This document shows, piece after piece, positions 21,948-30,905 of a stretch of DNA of 64,000 bases; position 1 is the first letter of the stretch, and each line of letters begins with the position of its first letter. Location: contig NZ_LT963352.1 in NCBI RefSeq assembly GCF_900236475.1, positions 8,155,001-8,219,000 of the forward strand. The letters are read 5' to 3'. The notes under the pieces are model-generated. The model was not told the DNA's origin and searched no databases. It worked only from the letters and a program-made list of their open reading frames with translations. Origin of the DNA: Streptomyces chartreusis NRRL 3882. Lineage in GTDB: Bacteria > Actinomycetota > Actinomycetes > Streptomycetales > Streptomycetaceae. Made by a program: the position numbers and the translations under genes.

Positions 21948-23846
21948 GTGGCGCAGCGGCGCGCTCCGTTGGGCGACCGAGCCCGTTACTGGTTCGACAG
22001 CACGCTGGCCCGCGGTGCCTCGGCGATCGTCGGCTGGATGGCGCTGCTGTGCCTGGCCGTCGTCGTCCCGGCCAGCGCGGTCGTGGTGTGGACCGACCCC
22101 GGTGCTCCGGAGTCCGTGAGGGGCCGGCTGGCGGCGGTGTGGCACCTCACCGGCGAGACCCTGCGGCTGGGCGGCGAGACCGGTACGCCGCTGCGCGTGA
22201 CGATGTCGGTGCTGCTCGCCCTGGTCGCCCTGCTGTACGTCTCGACGCTGGTCGGCCTGATCACCACGGCGCTCACGGAGCGGCTCACCGCGTTGCGGCG
22301 GGGCCGCTCCACCGTGCTGGAACGCGGGCACGTCGTGGTCCTGGGATGGTCGGAGCAGGTCTTCACGGTGGTGAGCGAGCTGGTGGCCGCCAACGCCAAC
22401 CAGCGGCGCGCGGCGGTGGCGGTGCTGGCCGACCGGGACAAGACCGCCATGGAGGAGGCCCTCAGCACCAAGGTGGGCCCCGTCGGCCGTACGCGGCTGA
22501 TCTGCCGCAGCGGCCCCACCACCGACCCGGCGGTGCTCTCCCTGACCAGCCCCGCGACGGCCGGTGTCGTGCTGGTCCTGCCCCGCGACGAGCCCGACGC
22601 CGATGCCGAGGTGGTCAAGACGCTGCTGGCGCTGCGGGCGGCCCTGCCCGGGGAGGGGGAGCGTCCGCCCGTCGTCGCCGCCGTCCGGGACGACCGCTAC
22701 CGGCTGGCCGCCACGCTCGCCGCCGGGCCGGGCGGCGTCGTTCTGGAGAGCGACACCGTCACCGCCCAACTGATCGTCCAGGCCGCCCGCCGCCCGGGGC
22801 TCTCCCTCGTCCACCAGGAGCTTCTCGACTTCGCCGGCGACGAGTTCTACCTCGTCACCGAACCGGCCCTGACCGGCCGCCCGTTCGGCGACGCGCTGTT
22901 GTCCTACCCGACGTCGAGCGTCGTCGGGATCGTACGCGGCGACAGCCCTCTGCTGAACCCGCCGCCGCACACGCCTCTCACCGAGGGCGACCTGCTCATC
23001 GTCATCTCCCGCGACGACGACACGGTCTGGCCGGCCGACTGCGCGGACTCGGTCGAGAAGGCGGCGATGGCGTCCGGGCCCCCGACGCCCGCACGACCGG
23101 AGCGGGTCCTCCTGCTCGGCTGGAACCGCCGAGCGCCGCTCATGGTCGACCAGCTGCGCCGCCGCGCCCGGCCCGGGTCGGCCGTCGACGTGGTCGCGGA
23201 CGGCGGTGAGGCGACGGTCCGGCAGGTGAACGAGACCGACGCGCAGCACGGCGCCGATCTGACCCTGACCCTGCACCACGGCGACGTCACCCGTCCCGAG
23301 ACCCTGCGAGGTCTGGACGTGCACTCCTACGACAGCGTGATCGTGCTCGGCCAGGACCCCGGCCCGGGACAGCCGTCGGAGGACCCCGACAACCACACGC
23401 TCGTCACGCTCCTGCTGCTGCGCCAGATGGAGGAAGCGACCGGGCGCGAACTCCCCGTCGTCACCGAGCTGATCGACGACCGCAACCGGGCGCTGGCCCC
23501 CATCGGGCCCGGAGCGGACGTGATCATCAGCGGCAAGCTCATCGGCCTGCTCATGGCACAGATCTCCCAGAACCGGCACCTGGCGGCGGTGTTCGAGGAG
23601 CTGTTCTCCGCGGACGGCACCGGAATCCGCCTGCGGCCGGCCGGCGACTACGTGCTGCCCGGGTGCGAGACGACTTTCGCCACCGTCGTGGCCGCCGCAC
23701 GTCAGCGCGGCGAATGCGCCATCGGTTACCGAAGCCACGACGACGCGTCGACGAGTCCGGGCTACGGGGTACGGATCAACCCGCCGAAAGCCGAGCGACG
23801 CGGCTGGGCGGCCGAGGACGAGGTGATCGTCGTCGGCAGGGACTGA
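21948..23846 (+). CDS. CASTOR/POLLUX-type ion-channel protein with tandem NAD-binding domains
   Basis: This 632-residue protein is anchored by two membrane segments (about residues 22-45 and 85-110, the second followed by the gate-like TLVGLITTALTERL). After these comes RGRSTVLERGHVVVLGWSEQVF, the start of an RCK-like Rossmann domain. A second such domain starts at about residue 383 with RVLLLGWNRRAP. CASTOR/POLLUX/DMI1 domains are regulatory gating rings of cation channels. Bacterial members have no known role, and this one lacks a clear TVGYG selectivity filter. The start is GTG 21948, three bases after GGAGGGGGAA; longer in-frame starts lack a ribosome site. Confidence 0.8.
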   Translation: MAQRRAPLGDRARYWFDSTLARGASAIVGWMALLCLAVVVPASAVVVWTDPGAPESVRGRLAAVWHLTGETLRLGGETGTPLRVTMSVLLALVALLYVSTLVGLITTALTERLTALRRGRSTVLERGHVVVLGWSEQVFTVVSELVAANANQRRAAVAVLADRDKTAMEEALSTKVGPVGRTRLICRSGPTTDPAVLSLTSPATAGVVLVLPRDEPDADAEVVKTLLALRAALPGEGERPPVVAAVRDDRYRLAATLAAGPGGVVLESDTVTAQLIVQAARRPGLSLVHQELLDFAGDEFYLVTEPALTGRPFGDALLSYPTSSVVGIVRGDSPLLNPPPHTPLTEGDLLIVISRDDDTVWPADCADSVEKAAMASGPPTPARPERVLLLGWNRRAPLMVDQLRRRARPGSAVDVVADGGEATVRQVNETDAQHGADLTLTLHHGDVTRPETLRGLDVHSYDSVIVLGQDPGPGQPSEDPDNHTLVTLLLLRQMEEATGRELPVVTELIDDRNRALAPIGPGADVIISGKLIGLLMAQISQNRHLAAVFEELFSADGTGIRLRPAGDYVLPGCETTFATVVAAARQRGECAIGYRSHDDASTSPGYGVRINPPKAERRGWAAEDEVIVVGRD

Positions 23847-24025
23847 CCTTCGGCCGGTGCGCCGACCGACGTTCCGATTACTCGGAGATCGATGAACATC
23901 CCGGTCTCGGTGCCGCCGCGCGGCCAAAGTAATCCAAGTGCTCCTGATCCGGCTGAAGAAACAAGGAGATTCGACTGTGTGTTCGCCGGTGGGCAGGGCA
24001 CCAGAAGGAGCGGAGGTTGATGACT

Positions 24026-24196
24026 ATGGTTCCCCTGCTTCTCGTCCTGCTGCTGGCTCTGATCCTGTTCGGCGCGGGCTTCGCGCTGAAGGCCCTGTGG
24101 TGGATCGCGGTGATCGTGCTGGTCCTCTGGCTGCTCGGCTTCGTGCTGCGCACCGCGGACAGTGGTGGCCGCAAGGGCCGCTGGTATCGCTGGTAG
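24026..24196 (+). CDS. Small hydrophobic membrane protein (56 aa)
   Basis: This gene encodes 56 residues: two membrane helices (VPLLLVLLLALILFGAGF and LWWIAVIVLVLWLLGFVLR) with a basic tail ending GRWYRW. It is like the small 'hydrophobic protein' genes often found near stress loci in Streptomyces. GGAGG at 24012 is nine bases before ATG 24026; an ATG at 24020 would be too close. The function is unknown. It lies just upstream of the hemerythrin gene and may share its transcript. Confidence 0.75.
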   Translation: MVPLLLVLLLALILFGAGFALKALWWIAVIVLVLWLLGFVLRTADSGGRKGRWYRW

Positions 24197-24288
24197 ACCG
24201 GCAGACCGTCACCTGTGGCGAACAAGACGTCAGGAATGGGGTAGACGAAAGTGACCCTGAATTCTCCTGGGAAAGGCGTTCCTCTTCC

Positions 24289-24780
24289 ATGGCCGATACA
24301 CAAGATGTCGTAGAACTCATTCTTCATGACCACCGGCGCATGGAAGACCTCTTCCGTCAGATGCGGAGCGTCGAAGCCGACCGGGCGGGCGCGCTACGGG
24401 AATTCGCGGATCTGCTGATCGCGCACGCGCAGGCCGAGGAGGCCAAGGTCTATCCGGCGCTCAAGCGGTACAAGAACATCGACGACGAAGAGGTCGAGCA
24501 CGGCGAGCACGAGCACGACGAGGGCAACGAGGCCCTTCTGGAACTCCTCGAGGTCGAGGAGGTCGGCTCCGAGGAGTGGGACTCGAAGCTCGAGGAGCTG
24601 GTGGAGGCCGTCACCCACCACGCCGACGAGGAGGAGCGCACCATCCTCAACGGCGCACGGGAGAACGTGGCGATGGAGCGCCGGGAGGAGCTGGGCCGGG
24701 CGTTCGCGCAGGAGCGGGAGCGTCAGCTGAAGGCCGGCTGCGGTTCCGTGGAGAACGTGCGCAAGATCGTGGAGTCGTGA
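24289..24780 (+). CDS. Hemerythrin HHE-domain protein
   Basis: This 163-residue acidic protein is a four-helix-bundle hemerythrin. Metal ligands are supplied by HDHRRMEDLF, AHAQAEEAKVYP, HGEHEHDEG and THHADEEE, the expected histidine and carboxylate pattern for a di-iron site. It probably senses or binds O2, NO or iron. The ATG at 24289 is 12 bases after a GGAAAGG. A strong convergent terminator follows. Confidence 0.88.
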   Translation: MADTQDVVELILHDHRRMEDLFRQMRSVEADRAGALREFADLLIAHAQAEEAKVYPALKRYKNIDDEEVEHGEHEHDEGNEALLELLEVEEVGSEEWDSKLEELVEAVTHHADEEERTILNGARENVAMERREELGRAFAQERERQLKAGCGSVENVRKIVES

Positions 24781-24827
24781 CCCGAGCGGGCCGGTCCCGG
24801 TGACCGCCCCCGCAGACACCGGCTGAT

Positions 24828-24857
24828 GGAGCCCGGACCTGGATCGGTCCGGGCTCC
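24828..24857. terminator. Bidirectional terminator, hemerythrin / peptidase
   Basis: GGAGCCCGGACC (24828-24839) pairs perfectly with GGTCCGGGCTCC (24846-24857) around a six-base loop. It lies in the 87-base gap between convergent genes. Confidence 0.85.
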
Positions 24858-24867
24858 GCCGTGCGCA

Positions 24868-26418
24868 CTACCGGCCCGCGGCCGCCGCGCAGCCGATGTC
24901 CCGCGACGGCAGCCGCCCCGTGGCGAGGTACGCGTTGACCGCGTCGTCGACACAGGCCGACCCGTAGACGCCGTACACCGCGTGCTGGTCGGCCCCCTTC
25001 AGGGTGACCAGGCGTGAGGAGGGCCACAGGTCGCGGACCGCCCGGGCGCCGTCGTAGTCGGTGCGTGGGTCCCCGGTGGCGTTCACCAGCAGGGCCGGCA
25101 GGTCGTCCCGGATCGTGGTCGGACGCTCGCGCGGCCGGTCCCAGAACGCGCACGGGCCGAGGTTCTGCGTGACGGGCGCGAAGAGCGGGTCCTGCGCCCG
25201 GGTGCGCTGCACGTCGCGCCAGTACACCTCCGGGTCGCGCGGAGCGGCGCCGTCGCCGCACAGGATCGCCGTCTGCACGCTGCCGTAGTGGGAGTCGGTG
25301 TCCGTGAGCACGAAGGCGAGCACCCCGGCGAGCCACGGGGAGGGCGTGACCCGCTGCCCCCGCGACGCCCGCAGCATGTCCCGGACGGCCTGCGCGAAGT
25401 CCCCGTAGGCGGCGTCGTTGTGCTGCGACAGGCCGTTGAAGGCGACCATGGGCATCACATGCTCGTCGAGCCGGTGATCGCCGAGCCGGAGCGGTGTGCG
25501 GGCCGCGGCCTTCCGGACGCCTTCCACGGTCGCCAGCACCTCGCCCCGGGTGCGGCCCAGCCCGTACGTCGCCTCGCGGGCGGCGGCCCAGGAGGCCCAG
25601 CCCTCCAGCGCGCGGCGGTTGGCCCGCTCGACGCCCTTGAGCAGCCGGGGCCCGTACCGGTCCGGGTCGATCACACCGTCCAGGACGACCCGGTCGGTCC
25701 GGCCGGGGAACATCGTGGTGTACACCTCGCCGAGGTAACTGCCGTACGAGTAGCCCAGGTAGGAGATCCGCTGCTCGCCGAGCGCGGCCCGGACGACGTC
25801 CATGTCGCGGGCCGTGTTGCGGGTGGTGGCGTGAGGGAGGACGTCGCCCGCGTCGGTGCGGCAGCGCTCGGCGAGGTCCTTCGAGAACGCGGCCACGCGG
25901 TCGAAGCCGGCCCGGTCCCCACCCGCCCCGCGCCACGCCGAGCCGGTCGGCCAGCGGCAGTCCAGCGGTGTGCTGCGGCCCACGAAACGGGGGTCCACGC
26001 CGACCACGTCGTACCGGGCGGCGACGTCCTTCATCGCCTTGCGCACCCACGGTGGGTCACCGAGCGTCTGCCCGCCGGGCCCGCCCCCGTTCAGCAGCAG
26101 CGGGCCGACACGGCGGTCGGTGTCGGTGGCGCGGATCCGGGAGATCGCGACGGTGATCGTCCGGCCGCCGGGGTCGGCGTAGTCGAGCGGGACGGTCACG
26201 TCAGTGCAGCGGGCGCCCGCCTGCTCCAGTTCCTTGCCGGTCGTGTCGTCCGGTCCGAGCACGCAGCTCTTCCAGGTGAGGCGCTGGTCGTGGTAGCGGG
26301 CGAGGGGGTCGGAGCCGGGACTCGCGCCGGCCGTGGCGGGCAGCGCCGTCAGGGCGAGACCGGTGGCCGTCAGGGCGAGGGCGGCTCGTCGTGCGGTTCC
26401 CGGGAAGCGGGATGACAC
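24868..26418 (-). CDS. Secreted tripeptidyl-aminopeptidase-like alpha/beta-hydrolase
   Basis: This 516-residue exported serine hydrolase of the Tap/SlpD/SlpE group releases tripeptides or dipeptides from peptide N-termini. The signal peptide ends near residue 32 (AGA). The oxyanion loop is LLNGGGPGGQ, the nucleophile elbow is GYSYGSYLG, and the C-terminal TAP domain carries LLVNATGDPRTDYDGAR (acid) and LKGADQHAVYG (His). Cys residues near the C-terminus (SACVDDAV, DIGCA) may form a disulfide. GTG start 26418 follows AAAGGA. Confidence 0.9.
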   Translation of the reverse strand: MSSRFPGTARRAALALTATGLALTALPATAGASPGSDPLARYHDQRLTWKSCVLGPDDTTGKELEQAGARCTDVTVPLDYADPGGRTITVAISRIRATDTDRRVGPLLLNGGGPGGQTLGDPPWVRKAMKDVAARYDVVGVDPRFVGRSTPLDCRWPTGSAWRGAGGDRAGFDRVAAFSKDLAERCRTDAGDVLPHATTRNTARDMDVVRAALGEQRISYLGYSYGSYLGEVYTTMFPGRTDRVVLDGVIDPDRYGPRLLKGVERANRRALEGWASWAAAREATYGLGRTRGEVLATVEGVRKAAARTPLRLGDHRLDEHVMPMVAFNGLSQHNDAAYGDFAQAVRDMLRASRGQRVTPSPWLAGVLAFVLTDTDSHYGSVQTAILCGDGAAPRDPEVYWRDVQRTRAQDPLFAPVTQNLGPCAFWDRPRERPTTIRDDLPALLVNATGDPRTDYDGARAVRDLWPSSRLVTLKGADQHAVYGVYGSACVDDAVNAYLATGRLPSRDIGCAAAAGR

Positions 26419-26768
26419 GGGTGGAGGTCCTTTCTGTCGACGATGCCCCTCGCTCCTGGCAGGGACATGCCGAGGAAGGGGGGTGGTGCGACAGAACGCT
26501 AGGGACGGGCCGCCGTCCGGTCACTCCGGCTGGCAGCCGCTCAGAGGTGGGGCCAGCCCCAGCGCAGCGGCGGGGGAATCCCGTTTCCATGGTGGTGACA
26601 CCCAACGGAATCCACCCCCGAGCTGGGAGAATGCTCGGGCAGACCTTGTGCAGGTCGGTGCAGGGGGGTTGTCCAGACATTCGCTCACGCCTAGGGTCGC
26701 CTTCCGGGTGCAAGCGCTTTCCAAGTGCTGTCCCAGCGTGTGTCAGCCGGCCGTCCGAGGAGCGCCGC
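26419..26768. other. 350-bp divergent intergenic region
   Basis: It holds the promoter of the rightward sugar operon (listed separately) and, toward 26450, the leader of the leftward peptidase gene. No further gene seen. Confidence 0.55.
26669..26719 (+). promoter_or_regulatory. Promoter and downstream operator of the 26.8-33.3 kb operon
   Basis: A -35 TTGTCC (26669-26674), 17-base spacer and -10 TAGGGT (26692-26697) give a start near 26704. AAGCGCTT (26712-26719), the core of a LacI/GalR-type operator, lies directly after it. No LacI gene is in the operon, so a distant regulator is implied. Confidence 0.6.
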
Positions 26769-27884
26769 ATGTCCTTGTCCCCCACCCGCCGCCGCGTGGC
26801 CGTCGTCGGCACCGGAGCGATCGTCAGCGGCAGTCATCTGCCCGCGCTGCGGGCCCACTCCGACCGGGTGGAACTGGTCGCCGCCGTCGACGTCGACCAG
26901 GAGCGCCTCGATGCCTTCCGCGAGCTGGCCGGCGGCTCGGTCGCCGGGTACACCTCGGTGGCGGCGATGCTGGACGCCGTACGCCCCGACCTGGTCCTCA
27001 TCGGGACGCCGCCCGCCCTGCACCGCGACCAGACGGTGGCCTCGCTCAAGGCGGGCGCCTGGGTGCTGTGCGAGAAGCCGCTCACCCTCTCGCTCGCCGA
27101 GTACGACGAGATCGCCGCCGCCGAGGAGGCCTCCGGGGCGTACGCGGCGGTCGTCTTCCAGCACCGCTACGGATCCGGCGCGGTGCACGCCCGCGAGCTG
27201 ATCACCAGCGGTGAGCTGGGCGCACCGCTGGTCGCGCACTGCCAGACCACCTGGCACCGGGACGCGGCGTACTACGCCGTGCCGTGGCGCGGCAAGTGGG
27301 CCAGCGAGGGCGGCGGGCCGACCATGGGCCACGGCATCCACCAGTACGACCTGCTGCTCCACCTGCTCGGCGAGTGGGAGGAGATCAGCGCCATGGCCGC
27401 CCGGCTCGTCCACGACACCGAGAGCGAGGACGTCTCCACGGCGCTGGTCCGCTTCCGCGGCGGCGCCCTCGCCACCGTCGTCAACAGCGTGCTCTCGCCG
27501 GACGAGGTGAGCCGTATCCGCATCGACTGCGCGGACGCCACGGTCGAGCTCACCCACCTGTACGGCCACACCAACGACAGCTGGGTCTACACCCCCGCCC
27601 CGCACGTCGGCTCCGACCGGGCCACCGCCTGGCGCACCCCCGCGAACGACGTGCCCAGCTCGCACACCGCCCAGCTGGGCACACTCCTCGACGCCTACGA
27701 CAACGGCACCCGACCACCGGGCAGCGGCCAGGACGCCCGCGCCACCCTCGAGTTCGCCGCCGCCCTCTACAAGGCGGCGTTCACCGGCCGCTCCGTGCAC
27801 GCGGGAGAGATCGGCCCGGGCGACCCCTTCTACGAGGCCATGCACGGTGAGTACCCCGACTGGGCCCCCAAGGAGCGCGCATGA
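26769..27884 (+). CDS. Gfo/Idh/MocA-family oxidoreductase
   Basis: This 371-residue cytoplasmic dehydrogenase has an N-terminal Rossmann domain (VAVVGTGAIVSGSHLPAL) and the signature CEKPLTLS near residue 100, whose lysine is catalytic. The C-terminal substrate domain has GGGPTMGHGIHQYDLLLHLLG, where the His pair binds the sugar. It oxidises or reduces a sugar, inositol or sugar acid with NAD(P). It is the first gene of the operon (ATG behind GAGGAG) and overlaps the next by four bases. Confidence 0.9.
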   Translation: MSLSPTRRRVAVVGTGAIVSGSHLPALRAHSDRVELVAAVDVDQERLDAFRELAGGSVAGYTSVAAMLDAVRPDLVLIGTPPALHRDQTVASLKAGAWVLCEKPLTLSLAEYDEIAAAEEASGAYAAVVFQHRYGSGAVHARELITSGELGAPLVAHCQTTWHRDAAYYAVPWRGKWASEGGGPTMGHGIHQYDLLLHLLGEWEEISAMAARLVHDTESEDVSTALVRFRGGALATVVNSVLSPDEVSRIRIDCADATVELTHLYGHTNDSWVYTPAPHVGSDRATAWRTPANDVPSSHTAQLGTLLDAYDNGTRPPGSGQDARATLEFAAALYKAAFTGRSVHAGEIGPGDPFYEAMHGEYPDWAPKERA

Positions 27885-28807
27885 GCATCCGAGTCACCCA
27901 CACCCACGGCGAGGACATCGCCGTCACGGCGGCGAACGGCACGGAGATCCTCCGCTACGTCTACCGCCCGGACCCGAACCCCTTCGAGTCCCGCAAGCCT
28001 TACGCCCACCCGGTGCGCACCCTGTCCGGCCGCACGGTCACCGGCTACCGACCGAACGACCACCGCTGGCACAAGGGCCTCCAGATGACCGCGAGCCATC
28101 TGTCCGGCCAGAACTTCTGGGGCGGCAACTGCTACGTCCACGGCCAGGGCTACCTCCCGCTGCCCGAGCGCGTCGGTTCCATGCGGCACGACGGCTTCTC
28201 CGCGTTCACCGTCGAGGACGACCGCCTCGCCTTCACCGAGGACCTCACCTGGGTCGAGAACGGCGGCGCGGAGTGGGCGCGTGAGGTGCGGGGGCTGACC
28301 GTCCACTCGGTGGACGAGGAGGCCGGCGCCTGGGCCCTGGACTGGTCGATCCGCCTCACCAACGTCCGTTCCGAGCCCCTGGCCTTCGGTTCCCCGACCA
28401 CCGCGGGCCGCGAGATGGCCGGCTACACCGGACTCCAGTGGCGCGGCCCGCGCGACTTCACCGGCGGCACGGTCTTCGCCCCGGACACCGACGCCGACGC
28501 CGGGAAGCTGATGGGCAGCCAGGGCCCCTGGCTCGCCTTCACCACCGAGCACGACGACGTCGACGGCCACTCCACCCTCGTCTTCGCGCACGCGCCCGAG
28601 AACCTCGACGACACCTCGGCGATCCACGAGTCGCACTGGTTCGTCCGCTCCGAGCCCTTCCCGACGGTCGCCTTCTCCTGGGCGTTCTTCGAGGAGTTCG
28701 AGCTCCCGCCCGGCGAGTCCTTCGCCTTCCGCTACCGGCTCGTCGTCGCCGACGGCGCCTGGGACCGCGACCGGGTCGGCACCCACCTGGAGGGCCTGCC
28801 GTGGTGA
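27881..28807 (+). CDS. DUF6807 (PmoA-like) family protein
   Basis: This 308-residue protein belongs to the PF14100/DUF6807 group, mislabelled 'PmoA' in databases. It is mostly beta-strand with conserved YRPNDHRWHKGLQM, NFWGGNCY, GREMAGYTGLQWRG and HESHWFVRSEPFPTVAFSW. The many His, Trp and Asp residues suggest a mutarotase-like or sugar-binding beta-sandwich with a metal or carbohydrate site. There is no membrane segment or copper site of methane monooxygenase. Family members are commonly paired with Gfo/Idh/MocA enzymes, as here. No reaction is established. Confidence 0.8.
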   Translation: MSIRVTHTHGEDIAVTAANGTEILRYVYRPDPNPFESRKPYAHPVRTLSGRTVTGYRPNDHRWHKGLQMTASHLSGQNFWGGNCYVHGQGYLPLPERVGSMRHDGFSAFTVEDDRLAFTEDLTWVENGGAEWAREVRGLTVHSVDEEAGAWALDWSIRLTNVRSEPLAFGSPTTAGREMAGYTGLQWRGPRDFTGGTVFAPDTDADAGKLMGSQGPWLAFTTEHDDVDGHSTLVFAHAPENLDDTSAIHESHWFVRSEPFPTVAFSWAFFEEFELPPGESFAFRYRLVVADGAWDRDRVGTHLEGLPW

Positions 28808-29562
28808 GCGACGCCAAGCCCGCCCTGCCGCACCCGCTGCCCGGCGCCATCGGCCTGTCCCATCTGAGCGCCTACGACTGGGAGGCCGCCGACGGAGTCT
28901 GCGGCGGCAGCCCGCACCTGCACCTGGTCTGCACCGAGGCGTACGTCGTCACCGGCGGCCGGGGAGCGGTCCAGACGCTCAGCCCCGACGGCTACCGGGA
29001 CATCCCCCTCGCGCCCGGATCCATCGCCTGGTTCACACCGGGCACCGTGCACCGCATGGTGCAGGGCGGCGATCTGCGCATCACCGTGCTGATGCAGAAC
29101 AGCGGCCTGCCCGAGGCCGGGGACGCCGTGTTCACCTTCCCGCCCGAGGTGCTCGCCGACCCCGAGAAGTACGCGGCCGCGGCCACCCTGCCGCCCGGCA
29201 CGGGACCGGAGACGGCGGCGGCCGCCCGACGCCGCAGGGACCTCGCCGTGGAGGGCTACCTCGCCCTGCGCGAGGCGCTCGTCGCCGGCGACAACGGCCC
29301 GTACCTGGAGTTCCAGCGGGCCGCCGCCCGCATCGTGCGCGACAAGGTGCCCACCTGGCGCGACCTGTGGCGGGCGGGCGCCCTGGCCACCGCCGAACGC
29401 ACCGGAGCCCAGCTCGACGCACTGGCCGGCGGCGAGCCCGCCTACCTCGGCGAGGCCACCGCCTACGAGGCCGCGCCCACCCGGCTCGGCGGCTTCGGCA
29501 TGTGCGGCCGGCGGGACGAGTACAACCTCCCCGGGACGACGCTGCCGTACCGGAGCGAGTGA
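28804..29562 (+). CDS. Cupin-domain protein
   Basis: This 252-residue protein has a double-stranded beta-helix (cupin) in residues 20-105: HLHLVCTEAYVVTGG, then PGSIAWFTPGTVHRMVQGG, the two cupin motifs with their metal-binding His and Glu. A helical C-terminal half follows, with no DNA-binding domain. It could be a sugar isomerase, epimerase or a ligand sensor. The start is GTG 28804 inside the previous stop (GTGA). The final Cys-containing GGFGMCGRRDEYNLPG stretch is unlike standard cupins. Confidence 0.75.
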   Translation: MSDAKPALPHPLPGAIGLSHLSAYDWEAADGVCGGSPHLHLVCTEAYVVTGGRGAVQTLSPDGYRDIPLAPGSIAWFTPGTVHRMVQGGDLRITVLMQNSGLPEAGDAVFTFPPEVLADPEKYAAAATLPPGTGPETAAAARRRRDLAVEGYLALREALVAGDNGPYLEFQRAAARIVRDKVPTWRDLWRAGALATAERTGAQLDALAGGEPAYLGEATAYEAAPTRLGGFGMCGRRDEYNLPGTTLPYRSE

Positions 29563-29621
29563 CGAAGCAGGGGGGAGGGGGGCCGACAGAGAGTCCGAGG
29601 AAAGGAAGAGGTGACCTCGGC

Positions 29622-30905
29622 ATGCCACGACACAGGACAAAGGGGTTCTGCGCGTCGGCCGCCGCACTGGCACTGTGTGCCGTGCTGGCGGGCTGCGGAG
29701 GATCCGGGGAATCGGCCGGCGGCGGCAAGGTCGTGCTGCGCTACACGTGGTGGGGCAACCCCGACCGCGCGGAACGCACCGAGCAGGCCGTCGCGCTGTT
29801 CGAGAAACAGCATCCGAACGTCGACGTGACGACGTCGTTCTCCGGCTACGACGCCTACAAGCAGAAGCTCGCCACCCAGGCCGCCGGCGGTGACGCGCCG
29901 GACGTGATGCAACTGGACTACCGCCAGATCGACCAGTACGCCTCCGGTGGTGTCCTGCTCGACCTGTCGAAGCAGAGGTCCGTCCTGCGCACCTCCGAGA
30001 TCGACCAGGGTCTGCTCGCCACCGGCCGTGTGGACGACGTGCAGTACGCGATCCCGCAGGGCCGCGGCACCGAGACGGTCGCCTACGACGTCGAGACCTG
30101 GAAGAAGTCGGGCGTGCCCCTCCCCGGCAAGAGCTGGACCTGGAGCCAGTGGGCCGACACCATGCGCGCCCTGGCCGAGAAGACCGGCAAGCCCGGGGCG
30201 ACCGACCCCGGCCAGAGCGAGGACGCCTTCGAGGTCTGGCTGCGCGGGCAGGGCAAGGCCCTCTACACCGAGGACGGCGGGCTCGGCTTCACCGCCGACG
30301 ACCTCACCCGTTGGTGGACCTTCACCGACAAGCTGCGCCGCGAGGGCGCCGTCTCGCCCGCCGAGCAGACCACCCAGCTCGACGGCTCCGTCGAGAACAC
30401 CCCACTGGGACGCGGCAAGTCCGTCACCGACGCCAACTGGGACGCCCCGGCCAGCGGCTTCCTCGCCCTCGTCAAGGGCGGCGTCGCGCTCGCCCCCATG
30501 CCGTCCGGCGAGGACGGCACACCCGGCCAGTACTTCAAGCCGTCCATGTTCGTCGGAGTCTCCGCCAACACCGCCCATCCGAAGGAGGCGGCGCAGCTCG
30601 TCGACTTCCTGATCAACGACCGGCAGGCCGCGAAGATCCTCGGCGCGAGCCGCGGCATCCCCGTCAACGAGACCGTCCGCGACGAGATCGGCCCGCAGCT
30701 CAAGGACTTCGACAAGACCATCGCCGACTTCCAGGCGTCCCTGGAGGGCAAGCTCAAGGACCCGCCCCAGGCCCCGCCCGCTGGCGACAACGCCCTGCAG
30801 AGCACCTTCCAGCGCGACTACGACCAGGTGTCCTACGCGCGCATGTCGCCCCGCGAGGCGGCCGAGAACTACATCACCGAGGCGAAGGCGGAGCTGAGGT
30901 CATGA
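29622..30905 (+). CDS. Sugar ABC transporter substrate-binding lipoprotein
   Basis: This 427-residue lipoprotein has a hydrophobic signal ending in the lipobox LAGC. The family body is LRYTWWGNPDRAERTEQAV, the DVMQLDYRQIDQYA block and a C-terminal AAQLVDFLINDRQAAKILGASRGIPV, which is typical of the CUT1 family 1 binding proteins (UgpB-like). It should capture an oligosaccharide or polyol. GAGGTGA lies seven bases upstream of ATG 29622. The gene is followed by permeases with overlapping ends. Confidence 0.9.
   Translation: MPRHRTKGFCASAAALALCAVLAGCGGSGESAGGGKVVLRYTWWGNPDRAERTEQAVALFEKQHPNVDVTTSFSGYDAYKQKLATQAAGGDAPDVMQLDYRQIDQYASGGVLLDLSKQRSVLRTSEIDQGLLATGRVDDVQYAIPQGRGTETVAYDVETWKKSGVPLPGKSWTWSQWADTMRALAEKTGKPGATDPGQSEDAFEVWLRGQGKALYTEDGGLGFTADDLTRWWTFTDKLRREGAVSPAEQTTQLDGSVENTPLGRGKSVTDANWDAPASGFLALVKGGVALAPMPSGEDGTPGQYFKPSMFVGVSANTAHPKEAAQLVDFLINDRQAAKILGASRGIPVNETVRDEIGPQLKDFDKTIADFQASLEGKLKDPPQAPPAGDNALQSTFQRDYDQVSYARMSPREAAENYITEAKAELRS

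Noticed and set aside
19644..23927. A leftward open frame of 1427 codons covering the oxidase and the whole channel gene
   Set aside because: Only the part up to ATG 21647 has family motifs and a ribosome site; the rest is a shadow of the rightward channel gene.
24225..24250. SigB-type promoter GGGTA before the hemerythrin
   Set aside because: The expected upstream GNNT element at 14-16 bases is not convincing.
25730..25740. Apparent TTA codons in the peptidase (also at 9211, 9451, 34072 and 36887)
   Set aside because: Each spans two codons and is out of frame.
27881..28807. Methane monooxygenase subunit A (from the PmoA label)
   Set aside because: No membrane helices or copper ligands; the family label is a known misnomer.
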